Assembly (NCBI GenBank): GCA_031384695.1 | Contig: JANNAV010000075.1 | Span: 1-27,602 of the forward strand | Direction: 5' to 3' | DNA length: 27,602 bases | Origin: JANNAV01 sp031384695 | GTDB lineage: Bacteria; Pseudomonadota; Alphaproteobacteria; Rhodobacterales; Rhodobacteraceae | Shown here: piece by piece, positions 1 through 8,331 of the stretch | How positions within the stretch are numbered: position 1 is the first letter of the stretch | Layout of the letters: each line of letters begins with the position of its first letter | The notes under the pieces: model-generated | What the model was told of the DNA's origin: nothing | Seen by the model: the letters and a program-made list of their open reading frames with translations, nothing else | The model's database searches: none | Made by a program: the position numbers and the translations under genes

Positions 1-768
1 CATCAGCGCGCCATCTGCCGTCTCCCCTTCGATGATGTATTTCTCGGCAATCGCCTTGATATGCGCCCGCACCGAAGACCGCATCAACCGCCCCGCCTCC
101 GTCACCTGCAACGGCGTCTCGGCCCGGCGCAGCGCCTCGTATGCCTCCAGCGGAAACTTGGCGTCGATCACGATGGGGCCGGGCGGATTGGGCAGATGGA
201 TCAGGCAATCGGCCCGCTTGCCGTTGGAAAGCGTCGCCTGCATCGTATAGGCATCCGACGGCAGCGCTTTCAGCACGATATCATTCAGCTGAATCTCGCC
301 AAACGCCCCGCGCGTCTGCTTGTTCGACAGAATATCCTGCAATGACAGCACATTGCCCGACAGTTTTTCGATATTGGCCTGCGCGCGGTCGATGGTTTCC
401 AGCCGCTGTTGCAAATCGCCCAAACTGTGCGCGGTGCGCATGGATGATCCTTGCAAGCTTTCGCCCATGGCGCGCGAAACCTCTGCCAGCCGCTGTTCCA
501 TCATCTGCAACATCGCGCTCTGGCTGACCACCTGCGCCTCGGACACATGATGCAGCCCCCCCGCCAGCCGCTCTTGCCCGTCCGACAGCAGTTGCACCCG
601 CTGGCCGATCCAACCCATCTCGCGCAGCAAGGGTGCCGCCATGGTGCTTGCCCGCGCCGCCGCCCGCAGGATCATGATCAGCAGCAGCAACAGCCCCAGC
701 ACTGCCGCCGCGATCAGCAGCACTTCGGGCGCGTTCCACGCGATGTTCAGGCCAAACAGCGTGATCAT
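1..768 (-). CDS. rmuC: DNA recombination protein RmuC (3' part cut off by window edge)
   Basis: Translating the minus strand from the ATG at 768 gives 256 residues open to the window edge, so the C-terminal part is missing. An N-terminal membrane anchor (about residues 15-36, rich in Leu, Ile and Ala) is followed by a long polar, probably coiled-coil region with many Gln and Glu. The start of the RmuC domain follows, recognisable by the segments KQTRGAFGEIQL, LSNGKRADCLIHLP and IVIDAKFPLEAYEAL, the last matching the conserved IDAKFPL motif. RmuC proteins are nuclease-like and limit rearrangement at inverted repeats; the exact reaction is not settled. The ATG overlaps the TGA of mutL by four bases (ATGA), so the two genes are probably translationally coupled. 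Confidence 0.93.
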   Translation of the reverse strand, partial: MITLFGLNIAWNAPEVLLIAAAVLGLLLLLIMILRAAARASTMAAPLLREMGWIGQRVQLLSDGQERLAGGLHHVSEAQVVSQSAMLQMMEQRLAEVSRAMGESLQGSSMRTAHSLGDLQQRLETIDRAQANIEKLSGNVLSLQDILSNKQTRGAFGEIQLNDIVLKALPSDAYTMQATLSNGKRADCLIHLPNPPGPIVIDAKFPLEAYEALRRAETPLQVTEAGRLMRSSVRAHIKAIAEKYIIEGETADGALM

Positions 769-2588
769 CGGCGGCCAAACAACCGTTCGATATCGGCCAG
801 TTGCAACTCCACATAGGTGGGGCGGCCATGGTTGCACTGGCCGGAATGCGGCGTCGCCTCCATCTCGCGCAACAGCGCATTCATCTCTTCGCCGCGCATC
901 TGGCGGCCCGAGCGGATCGAGCCATGGCAGGCCATCCGGCTTAGGATCGCCTCCATTCGCGCCTGCACCTGCCCCGAATGGCCCAGATCGGCCAACTCAT
1001 CCAGCACGTCGCGCAACAGGGCTGTGGCAGACACCGTGCCCAGAATGGCCGGGGTTTCGCGCACCGCGATGGCATTGCCGCCGAAGGGTTCGATCACCAG
1101 ACCAAGCCGCGCCAGATCGGCGGCAGCCTCCAGCAGGCGGGCGGTGTCGGTGGGCGACAACTCCACGATCTCGGGGATCAGCAGCACCTGCGAGGCGATG
1201 CCACTTGCCGCCATCTGGCGTTTCAGCCGCTCATAAACCAGCCGCTCATGGGCTGCGTGCTGATCGACAATCACCATGCCGGTGGCGGTTTGCGCGATGA
1301 TGTAATTCTCGTGCAGTTGCGCGCGGGCGGCCCCCAGAGGCAGGCCTGCCGCCTCAAGGTTGGCAGGCTCAAAGCGCGCCGAGGGGGTTTCGGCAAAGCC
1401 CGCAGGCAACTCCGGGGCCTGAAACGCAAGGCTGCGCGACAGGCTGGCACCCGAGGGGCGGTCCATCTGGTAAACCCGCGCTTCGGGGCGCATCGCGGCC
1501 AGCGTGGCATCGCCCACCGTGCCGGACGCCCGGTGCCCCGCCGCCGAAAGCGCTGTTTTCAACCCGGTGATGATCAGGCTGCGCGCCGCCTCCGGCTCGC
1601 GAAACCGCACTTCGGCCTTGGCGGGATGCACGTTTACATCCACCCGTTCGGGATCGCAGATCAGGTTCAGCACCGCCGCCGGGTGCCGGTCGCGGCTGAG
1701 AAAATCGAAATACGCGACGCGCAGCGCCCCCAGCAACGCCCGGTCCAGCACCGGGCGGCCATTGACGCAGACGAACTGCTGCACCGAGGTGCCGCGCGAA
1801 TAGGTGGGCAGGGCGGCATAACCCACCAGATGCATCCCCTCGCGTTCCACATCTATGCGCAGCGCGTTCCGGGTGAAATCGGCCCCCAGAACCGAGGCCA
1901 GCCGCCGGTGCAGTGCATCAAAGAAATCGCCCTGCTGGCGGTCGGCGCGAAAGATCACGCGCGGGGCCTCAGCCTCGTGATGCTCGGTCAAGGTAAAGCC
2001 CACCAGCGGCTCGGCCATCGCAAGGCGGCGGATCACCTCGGCAATCGCCCCCGATTCCGAGCGGTCCGAGCGCAGGAATTTCAGCCGCGCCGGGGTGGCA
2101 TAGAACAGATCGCGCAACTCCACCACCGTGCCGCCGCTCAGGGCCGCCGGGCGCACCGGGCCCATGCGGCCGCCCGCCACCGTCAGGCTGGCGGCGTCAT
2201 GGCCCGCGTGGCGGCTGGTCAGGGTCAGACGGCCGACCGCACCGAGGCTGGCCAGCGCCTCGCCGCGAAAGCCGAACGAGCGGATGTCCAGCAGATCGGA
2301 GCCGTCGATTTTCGAGGTGGCATGGCGGGCGACGGCCAGCGGCAGGTCGGCGGCGGTCATGCCACAGCCATCATCGGTGACGCGGATCAGGGTCTTGCCG
2401 CCGGCGCTGAAATCCACCGCAATCCGGCTGGCCCCGGCATCAAGGGCGTTCTCCACCAACTCCTTCACCGCCGAGGCCGGACGCTCCACCACCTCGCCCG
2501 CCGCGATCTGGTTGATCGCAGCCTCGTCCAGCGGCCGGATCACCGCCCGGCCAGAGGCATCGGATATCTTGGGGGCATGCAGGGCCAT
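765..2588 (-). CDS. mutL: DNA mismatch repair protein MutL
   Basis: A 607-residue protein with the full MutL layout. The N-terminal GHKL ATPase shows INQIAAGEVVERPASAVKEL, ENALDAGA, TDDGCGM, RHATSKI and GFRGEALASL. The C-terminal dimerisation and endonuclease domain carries DQHAAHERLVYE, which fits the DQHA(X)2E(X)4E metal-binding motif, so this is the nicking type of MutL. It works with MutS to couple mismatch recognition to strand incision. The usual C-P-H-G-R-P near the end reads CNHGRP. The start at 2588 was chosen because the conserved domain begins about 19 residues later; an upstream ATG at 2672 would add a 28-residue tail lying inside a repeat. No strong ribosome binding site is visible before 2588. 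Confidence 0.95.
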   Translation of the reverse strand: MALHAPKISDASGRAVIRPLDEAAINQIAAGEVVERPASAVKELVENALDAGASRIAVDFSAGGKTLIRVTDDGCGMTAADLPLAVARHATSKIDGSDLLDIRSFGFRGEALASLGAVGRLTLTSRHAGHDAASLTVAGGRMGPVRPAALSGGTVVELRDLFYATPARLKFLRSDRSESGAIAEVIRRLAMAEPLVGFTLTEHHEAEAPRVIFRADRQQGDFFDALHRRLASVLGADFTRNALRIDVEREGMHLVGYAALPTYSRGTSVQQFVCVNGRPVLDRALLGALRVAYFDFLSRDRHPAAVLNLICDPERVDVNVHPAKAEVRFREPEAARSLIITGLKTALSAAGHRASGTVGDATLAAMRPEARVYQMDRPSGASLSRSLAFQAPELPAGFAETPSARFEPANLEAAGLPLGAARAQLHENYIIAQTATGMVIVDQHAAHERLVYERLKRQMAASGIASQVLLIPEIVELSPTDTARLLEAAADLARLGLVIEPFGGNAIAVRETPAILGTVSATALLRDVLDELADLGHSGQVQARMEAILSRMACHGSIRSGRQMRGEEMNALLREMEATPHSGQCNHGRPTYVELQLADIERLFGRR

Positions 2589-2650
2589 AACACCAGTTCT
2601 AGCAGGGCAGGGGGCGTTAGGCCACAGATTCGGGGGAATCTGAATTCTGT

Positions 2651-2836
2651 TTCTTGCCGGATTTGACACCAATCAAATCAGGCCGCGCCTGCCTGCCCCC
2701 GGGAGGCGCGAAAAGCGCCAGCCCAGGCAGGCGCGCCCTGATTTGCCCAACCGATTGGCTTGTGGAACATCCCTTGCCCAAACGGCCTCCGGCCTAGTGG
2801 CCAACGTCCCGGAAAACTCTCTCCCAGAGAGTTTTC
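2651..2836 (+). repeat. Dispersed intergenic repeat, copy A (long-stem form)
   Basis: Non-coding block between mutL and the M16 gene. It opens with TTTCTTGCCGGATTTG and holds a long imperfect palindrome: bases 2674-2695 pair with 2724-2745 at 21 of 22 positions, the only mismatch being C2683/C2736. A smaller hairpin sits in its loop (GGCGC 2705-2709 with GCGCC 2715-2719) and a short outer pairing CCAAT/ATTGG spans 2669-2673 and 2754-2758. After the stem come CCCTTGCCCAAACGGCCTCC and the terminator-like hairpin at 2811-2837. The second half is nearly identical to copy B near 17150-17219. Confidence 0.85.
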
Positions 2837-2837
2837 T
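2811..2837 (-). terminator. Hairpin terminator after the M16 operon
   Basis: AAAACTCTCT (2813-2822), loop CCC, AGAGAGTTTT (2826-2835): a perfect 10-bp stem with flanking A and T runs, extended by one G-C and one G-U pair. It lies 23 bases beyond the stop codon of the last minus-strand M16 gene. The short T-run lies within the stem, so efficiency is uncertain, and the symmetry means it could act in both directions. The same hairpin occurs after xthA. Confidence 0.65.
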
Positions 2838-2859
2838 GATCTGTCCGAAACCGGGGCGC

Positions 2860-4176
2860 TTATTTGGTGGAAACCACACCCTCAGGCTGCCCCACCACCA
2901 CGAACAACAACTCCTCCGGCTTGTACAGCCTTGCGGCCACCCGTTTGATATCCGCCATGCTGACCGCCTCAACCCGCGCGTTGCGGGTCTTGGGGTAATC
3001 CGGCGGCAAGCCCAGCGTCTGCATCCCCACCAGAATCGAGGCGATCGTAGCATTGCCATCAAACCGCAGCGGATAGGCGCCGGTCATATAGGTTTTCGCC
3101 GTCGCCAGCTCCGCCGCGCTGATCCCCCCGGCCGCCATCCGCGCCCATTCGGCACGGATCACCGCAATCGCCGGGGCCACATTGGCGTTGCCTGCCGACA
3201 TCTGCCCCATCAGCGCCTCGGAGTGGTCGTTGTTCACAAGGCCCGTGCCGATGCCATAGGTCAGACCCCGCTTTTCACGCACTTCCGTCATCAGACGCGA
3301 GGTCAGGCCACTGCCACCGAACACCTCGTTCAGAATGGCGGCGGCAAAGTAATCGGGATCGGCAAAGGCCAGACCGCCATGGCCAAACAGCACCTCGGTT
3401 TGCGGGCCGGGGAAATTCTGCACCAGAATGCCACCCTTGGCGATGATCGCGGCCCGGCCCGGCAATGGTGCCCCTGTGGCAGGCAGATCGCCCAGCACCC
3501 GGTCCAGCAACAGCCCCAGATCCGCCGCTGAGATATCGCCCGCCGCCGCCACCACGATCCTGTCACGCGCCAGCGCGCCTTTGTGCGCCGCCACGATATC
3601 CGCGCGGCCAAGGGCCGTCACGCTGGCCACCGTGCCATCGCCCGACGTGCCATAGGGGTGCGGCCCGTAAAGCTGTGCCGCCATCAACAGAGCGGCGATA
3701 TTGTCCGGCGATTTCTCATCCGACCGCAGGCCCGACAGCACCTGCTCGCGCACCCGGTCCACCGCCACCTGATCAAACCGCGGCGCCACCAGCGCGCCTT
3801 GCAGCAAGGCCAGCCCCTGATCGCGGTTCTCGGTCAGAAACCGCGCCGACACCGAAACCCCGTCCTTGTCCGACGAAAACCCGATCTGCGCCGCCAGCGC
3901 ATCGCGCGCCGCCGAAAACGCCTGACTGTCCAGATCGCCGGTGCCTTCCTCCAGCAGCCCCGTCATCAGATTGACCGCCCCGCGCTTGCCCTCGACGTCA
4001 AGCGAAGTGCCACCCTGAAAGCGAATTTCCAGCGCGGTAAAGGGGATGCCATGCTCTTCCACCAGCCAGGCCTTGATGCCGCCGGGCGAGGTTACCTCCT
4101 GAATGGCAATCTCGGCGCGGGCGGGCAGGGCGAGGCATAGGGTAACCGCCACCAGACGGACGATGAAACCAATCAT
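2860..4176 (-). CDS. M16 family peptidase-like protein, non-catalytic partner
   Basis: A 438-residue exported protein. Residues 1-21 form a signal peptide ending ALPARA. The body has the two-part M16 (pitrilysin) fold, but the zinc motif HxxEH is absent: the corresponding helix reads NLMTGLLEEGTGDL. It keeps the C-terminal partner motif GSGLTSRLMTEVREKRGLTYG with the Arg/Tyr pair that helps bind substrate. This is the pattern of the non-catalytic subunit in heterodimeric bacterial M16 peptidases, so the missing histidines are not damage. The start ATG overlaps the stop of the upstream catalytic gene (ATGA, 4173-4176), which favours equal synthesis of both subunits. It probably acts in the periplasm. 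Confidence 0.9.
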   Translation of the reverse strand: MIGFIVRLVAVTLCLALPARAEIAIQEVTSPGGIKAWLVEEHGIPFTALEIRFQGGTSLDVEGKRGAVNLMTGLLEEGTGDLDSQAFSAARDALAAQIGFSSDKDGVSVSARFLTENRDQGLALLQGALVAPRFDQVAVDRVREQVLSGLRSDEKSPDNIAALLMAAQLYGPHPYGTSGDGTVASVTALGRADIVAAHKGALARDRIVVAAAGDISAADLGLLLDRVLGDLPATGAPLPGRAAIIAKGGILVQNFPGPQTEVLFGHGGLAFADPDYFAAAILNEVFGGSGLTSRLMTEVREKRGLTYGIGTGLVNNDHSEALMGQMSAGNANVAPAIAVIRAEWARMAAGGISAAELATAKTYMTGAYPLRFDGNATIASILVGMQTLGLPPDYPKTRNARVEAVSMADIKRVAARLYKPEELLFVVVGQPEGVVSTK

Positions 4177-5510
4177 TCTGCGGCTCCTTCTGCACGGGTC
4201 AACCAGCCGGTCACGGCATTGCGGCGGTTGAACATCGCGCGCGCCGCCGCCATCACCTCATCTGCCGTCACCGCCTGCAACACGGCGGGCCAGTCCTGCA
4301 CATCTTTCACCGTCAACCCCACCGCCAAAGCCGCGCCATATTCGCGCGCAAGGCCACCCGCATCGTCACGGGCATAGATCTCGGCGGCACGCAACTGCGT
4401 CTTGATCCGGGCCAGCTCCTCCGGGTTCACCCCGTCCTTCAGAAACTTCGCCACCACCGCGTCCATCGCGGCCTCGGCATCCGCGAGGCTCACGCCGGGG
4501 GCCGGTCCAACCGCCAGCCCGAAAGTATCAGGATCAACCGACACCCCATCATAAAACGCCGAAGCCCAGACGGCCTTCTGGCTGTCAAACTGCAACGCCC
4601 GCGCCAAAAGCGACGTGGTGGGAGAGCCGCCCAGCAATTCGGCCAGCAGCGTCATCGCCGCCGCCGGTTTCTGATCACCGCTGTTGCGCTCGACCGCCAG
4701 ATAGGTGCGGATCACATAAGGCTCGGATACCCGCGCATCGGCCAGCACAAGTCGGCGCTCGGCCAGTTGTGGCGGCTCGCTCGGGCGGTCGCGCTTGGTG
4801 ATCAGATCCGAAGGCTTCACCGGGCCGTAATGGGTTGTCGCCAGCGCCAGCACATCGGCGGGCACAACATCGCCCGCCACCACCAGAATGGCGTTATTGG
4901 GTGCGTAATTGGCCTGATAAAACGCCAGCGCATCGGCACGGCTCAGCGCCGCCATCTCGTGCCGCCAGCCGATCACCGGGATGCCGTAGGGGTGGTTCAG
5001 GTATTGCGCCGCCGACATCTGCTCGGTCAGCAAAGCACCGGGGCTGCTGTCGGTGCGCTGGCCACGCTCTTCCAGGATCACGTCGCGCTCGGTCAGCACG
5101 TCGGGCTCAAGCAGGGTCAGATCGCGCATCCGGTCGGCCTCCAGCTTCATCATCAGATCAAGGCGGTCGGCAGCAACCCGTTGAAAGTAGGCAGTATAAT
5201 CAAAGCTGGTAAAAGCGTTGTCATTGCCGCCCTGTGCCTCAACGATGCTGGAAAATTCGTTGGGGCCAACCTCGTCGGTGCCTTTGAACATCAGATGTTC
5301 CAGAAAATGCGCGATGCCGGAATGGCCGGGCGATTCGTCGGCGGCGCCGATCCTGTACCACAGCATCTGCACCACCACCGGCGCGCGGTGATCTTCGATC
5401 ACCACAATCTCAAGGCCATTGTCCAGCGTGAAGGTGCTGACAGTATCGGCCAGCGCCGGGTTGGCAAAGGCAAACAGCATCAGCGCCGCCCGGTTCAGAT
5501 AGTGCCGCAT
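4173..5510 (-). CDS. M16 family zinc peptidase, catalytic subunit
   Basis: A 445-residue protein with an N-terminal signal peptide ending NPALA (residues 17-21). The inverted zinc motif HFLEH is at residues 68-72 within HSGIAHFLEHLMFKGT, and the third zinc ligand is probably a glutamate in ERDVILEERGQR further on. The start at 5510 is preceded by GGAGG at about 5518-5522 with good spacing; the reading frame extends upstream to 5675, but that part lacks signal-peptide character. It should form a periplasmic heterodimer with the protein encoded immediately downstream and degrade peptides; the substrate is unknown. Confidence 0.93.
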   Translation of the reverse strand: MRHYLNRAALMLFAFANPALADTVSTFTLDNGLEIVVIEDHRAPVVVQMLWYRIGAADESPGHSGIAHFLEHLMFKGTDEVGPNEFSSIVEAQGGNDNAFTSFDYTAYFQRVAADRLDLMMKLEADRMRDLTLLEPDVLTERDVILEERGQRTDSSPGALLTEQMSAAQYLNHPYGIPVIGWRHEMAALSRADALAFYQANYAPNNAILVVAGDVVPADVLALATTHYGPVKPSDLITKRDRPSEPPQLAERRLVLADARVSEPYVIRTYLAVERNSGDQKPAAAMTLLAELLGGSPTTSLLARALQFDSQKAVWASAFYDGVSVDPDTFGLAVGPAPGVSLADAEAAMDAVVAKFLKDGVNPEELARIKTQLRAAEIYARDDAGGLAREYGAALAVGLTVKDVQDWPAVLQAVTADEVMAAARAMFNRRNAVTGWLTRAEGAAE

Positions 5511-5613
5511 GAAACCCCTCCGTTGCCATACCAGTCTGGATTTATGGCGCGATTGCCCGTTTGCAACCGCACAGACCGCCGCATCAACGCCATTGTGACT
5601 GGTATCTGGATTG

Positions 5614-6156
5614 CTATTGTTTCGCCACAGGCGGTGCCGAAGATGTGCGTGCCCCCGCGCGGCGCCAGCGGGCAAGTTCCGCCGTCTGGTCCAGCGATTG
5701 CTTGCGGTACACCCGGTAATAGACGTTCAGGCTGAACAGCCGTTCCAGCACCCGGCCATTGTTTTTCTGCCGGAATATCAGATCATCTGCGGCCAGCGCC
5801 TGCCGGATACCGGGCGTCACGCCACGGCGGGAGGCGTGGTTGTAAAGGGCCGCATCAGAGGCCGGAATGCCACCCGCCGCATTCGGCCTGCCGCCCAGCG
5901 CCACGATGGCATCGTCAAACGGTCTGGGGTCCGTCAGGTTGCTGCCGCCCGGCGTGGGCTCCGGCAAAGCCGCCACATCTTCGGGCAATTCCAACGGCTT
6001 GCCGGGCAGGATCGAAAACTCGTCCGGCCCGTTGGTGGCCGAGCGCAGGTTCATCAGATGCGGGGTCTTGTCGGTGCCGCACGCGCCAAGCACCAGCAAC
6101 GCGGCCCCTGCCACTGCTAGAACCCACCGTGCTGACCGCATACCTGCCACCGCCAT
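5614..6156 (-). CDS. DUF3035 / BamF-like lipoprotein
   Basis: A 180-residue lipoprotein. The N-terminal hydrophobic stretch ends in the lipobox LGAC, so the mature protein should begin with a lipidated Cys near residue 26. The mature part contains NLRSATNGPDEFSILPGKPL, PEDVAALPEPTPGG and SDAALYNHASRRGVTPGIR, typical of the alphaproteobacterial DUF3035 family. That family has been linked to the outer-membrane barrel assembly complex as BamF; this link comes from family knowledge. The ATG at 6156 is preceded by GGAGGTGG with 6-8 base spacing, favouring it over the in-frame ATG at 6141. The gene follows lspA, whose product would process its signal peptide. Confidence 0.8.
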   Translation of the reverse strand: MAVAGMRSARWVLAVAGAALLVLGACGTDKTPHLMNLRSATNGPDEFSILPGKPLELPEDVAALPEPTPGGSNLTDPRPFDDAIVALGGRPNAAGGIPASDAALYNHASRRGVTPGIRQALAADDLIFRQKNNGRVLERLFSLNVYYRVYRKQSLDQTAELARWRRAGARTSSAPPVAKQ

Positions 6157-6199
6157 TTTCCGCCACCTCCCGTCGTCTTACCCTATCATCCCGCCCGCG

Positions 6200-6721
6200 T
6201 CACGGGGTCTTTCGGCGCTTTGGCGGCAGGGTGCCACCCTTGCCGCCCTTGCCCGCCTTGCCCGCCTTGCCAGTGAACACCACCAACCCGAAGGCCCCCA
6301 CAAAGATCGCCACATCCGCCACATTGAACGCAAAGGGGTTCTCAATGCCACAGCACGACATGTTCAGAAAATCGGCCACCGCGCCGTAAATCACCCGGTC
6401 CACCACGTTGCCAAAGGCGCCGCCCACCAGCAGCCCGGCCGATACAGCCATCCAGCCCGCCGCCCCCTCGCGCCGCACCCAGACCACCACCCAGGCCGAG
6501 ATCACCACCGCCACCGCGATCAGAACCCAACGCATGATATCATTATCGCCCGACAACAGGCCAAAGTTGATGCCCCGGTTCCACGCCATGCGGAAATTCA
6601 GGAACGGCGGCAGCACGTCAATCTCGCCCCGCTCGATCAGGTTCAGCCAGATCACCACCAGCCATTTCGTCGCCTGATCCAGCGCGAAGGTGGCAAGGGC
6701 AGCAAGCGTCAGCGTCCGCAT
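6200..6721 (-). CDS. lspA: Lipoprotein signal peptidase (signal peptidase II)
   Basis: A 173-residue inner-membrane aspartic protease that cuts signal peptides from lipid-modified prolipoproteins. Four hydrophobic segments are visible. The catalytic aspartates are D117 in the block GNVVDRVIYGAVADF and D136 in FNVADVAIF; the family motif around DQATKW is at residues 15-20. The start at 6721 is four bases after the purH stop, so the genes are cotranscribed; a longer reading frame to 6790 lies inside purH. The C-terminus carries an odd glycine/lysine tail (GKAGKAGKGGKGG, residues 151-163) followed by a basic end. The downstream gene encodes a lipoprotein, a likely substrate. Confidence 0.95.
   Translation of the reverse strand: MRTLTLAALATFALDQATKWLVVIWLNLIERGEIDVLPPFLNFRMAWNRGINFGLLSGDNDIMRWVLIAVAVVISAWVVVWVRREGAAGWMAVSAGLLVGGAFGNVVDRVIYGAVADFLNMSCCGIENPFAFNVADVAIFVGAFGLVVFTGKAGKAGKGGKGGTLPPKRRKTP
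6239..6271. repeat. Short tandem repeat coding for the LspA tail
   Basis: A 9-base unit close to CGCCTTGCC is repeated about three and a half times with small changes. On the minus strand it encodes the Gly-Lys-Ala/Gly-Lys-Gly tail of LspA. The unit length is a multiple of three, so slippage here would lengthen or shorten the tail without a frameshift. Confidence 0.6.
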
Positions 6722-6725
6722 CGCG

Positions 6726-8309
6726 CTAATGCCGGAAATGGCGCTGGTTGGTGAACACCATCGCCAGCCCCGCCGCATCTGCCGCCGCAATCACTTCGTC
6801 ATCGCGCATCGAACCACCCGGCTGGATCACCGCCGTTGCCCCCGCCTCGGCCGCCGCAATCAACCCGTCGGCAAAGGGAAAGAACGCATCCGACGCCACC
6901 ACCGCGCCGATGGTAGGCAGCGCCGCCAGCCCCAGCGCCTGCGCCATATCGCCCGCCTTCCTCGCCGCAATCCGGGTAGAATCGATCCGGCTCATCTGGC
7001 CCGCCCCGATGCCCACGGTGGCGCCGTCCTTCACATAGATGATGGCGTTGGATTTCACATGCTTGGCCACGGTCCAGGCAAACATCAGATCGGCCATTTC
7101 CGCCGCAGTCGGCGCGCGCCGCGTCACCACCTTCAGATCGGCAACCGGGATTGCCGCCGCATCACGGTCCTGCACCAGAAAACCGCCCGCCACCTGCCGC
7201 CATGCAAGCCCCGCTGCGCGCGGATCAGGCAGGGCCTTGGTCGTCAGCAACCGCAGGTTCTTCTTGGCCGCGAATATCGCCCGCGCCGCATCGGATGCCC
7301 CCGGTGCGATCACCACCTCGGTGAATATCTTCACGATCTCTTCCGCCGTTTCCGCATCCAGCGCCATGTTCAGCGCCACGATACCGCCAAAAGCCGAGGT
7401 CTGATCACAGGCATAGGCGCGCAGATACGCCTCGCGCAGGCTGCCCCCGCGCCCGACGCCGCACGGGTTGGCATGCTTGATGATGGCGCAGGCCGGCCCG
7501 CCCGAAAACTCGGCCACCAACTCGAACGCCGCATCGGTATCGTTGATGTTGTTATAGGAAAGCTCCTTGCCCTGCCATTGCCGCGCCACAGCCACCCCCT
7601 CGCGGCGCGACCCGTCGGTATAGAACGCCGCGCGCTGATGCGGGTTCTCGCCATAGCGCAGCCCCTGCGCCAGCTTGCCCGCAAAGGCGCGCCGCGCGGG
7701 AAACGGCTCGTGCAACTGATCGGCCATCCAGCCTGATACCGCCGCATCATACCCCGCCGTCTTGGAAAACGCCGCCAGTGCCAGTTGCTGGCGAAAGCCG
7801 TGCGTCGTGGCACCATCATTGGCGCGCAACTGATCCAGCAGGCCTGCGTATTGCGCAGGATCCGTCACCACCGCCACCGACCGGTGATTCTTCGCCGCCG
7901 ACCGGATCATCGCCGGGCCGCCGATGTCGATGTTTTCGATGCAGGTGGCGAAATCCGCGCCCTTGGCCACGGTTTCCTCAAACGGATAGAGATTCGAGAT
8001 CAGCAGATCGACCGGCTCGATGCCATGCGCCGCCATCGCCACCAGATGCTCGTCATCATCGCGCAGCGCCAGCAGCGCGCCGTGTACCGCCGGATGCAGG
8101 GTTTTCACCCGCCCGCCCATCATTTCCGGGAATCCCGTCACCTCCGCCACATCGCGCACCGGCAGGCCCGCCGTGCGCAGCATCCCTGCCGTGCCCCCGG
8201 TCGAGATCAGTTCAACCCCCTGTGCGGCCAGCGCGCGCGCCAGATCAAGCAGCCCGGATTTGTCGGAAACCGAGATCAGCGCGCGGCCGATCGGCACGAG
8301 GTTTGGCAT
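6726..8309 (-). CDS. purH: Bifunctional AICAR formyltransferase / IMP cyclohydrolase
   Basis: A 527-residue cytoplasmic enzyme, full length for the family, that performs the last two steps of de novo IMP synthesis. The N-terminal IMP cyclohydrolase (MGS-like) domain, about residues 1-150, shows ALISVSDKSG, ISTGGTAGMLR, GGRVKTLHPAVHG and ISNLYPFEETV. The C-terminal AICAR transformylase domain contains the catalytic KHANPCGVG and LRYGENPHQRAAFY. The ATG at 8309 has GAAGGGG seven bases upstream. The gene starts 22 bases after the heparinase-family stop codon and ends four bases before lspA. Confidence 0.97.
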   Translation of the reverse strand: MPNLVPIGRALISVSDKSGLLDLARALAAQGVELISTGGTAGMLRTAGLPVRDVAEVTGFPEMMGGRVKTLHPAVHGALLALRDDDEHLVAMAAHGIEPVDLLISNLYPFEETVAKGADFATCIENIDIGGPAMIRSAAKNHRSVAVVTDPAQYAGLLDQLRANDGATTHGFRQQLALAAFSKTAGYDAAVSGWMADQLHEPFPARRAFAGKLAQGLRYGENPHQRAAFYTDGSRREGVAVARQWQGKELSYNNINDTDAAFELVAEFSGGPACAIIKHANPCGVGRGGSLREAYLRAYACDQTSAFGGIVALNMALDAETAEEIVKIFTEVVIAPGASDAARAIFAAKKNLRLLTTKALPDPRAAGLAWRQVAGGFLVQDRDAAAIPVADLKVVTRRAPTAAEMADLMFAWTVAKHVKSNAIIYVKDGATVGIGAGQMSRIDSTRIAARKAGDMAQALGLAALPTIGAVVASDAFFPFADGLIAAAEAGATAVIQPGGSMRDDEVIAAADAAGLAMVFTNQRHFRH

Positions 8310-8331
8310 CAGCAGGCCCCTTCGCTCAAGC

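Noticed and set aside
978..2666. A 562-codon plus-strand frame opposite mutL
   Set aside because: The minus strand encodes a complete MutL with all motifs; the plus frame is low-complexity Arg/Gln/His-rich shadow.
2860..4176. M16 gene lacking HxxEH considered as a pseudogene
   Set aside because: The frame is intact, it keeps a signal peptide and the Arg/Tyr partner motif, and it is coupled to a catalytic M16 gene, as in known heterodimers.
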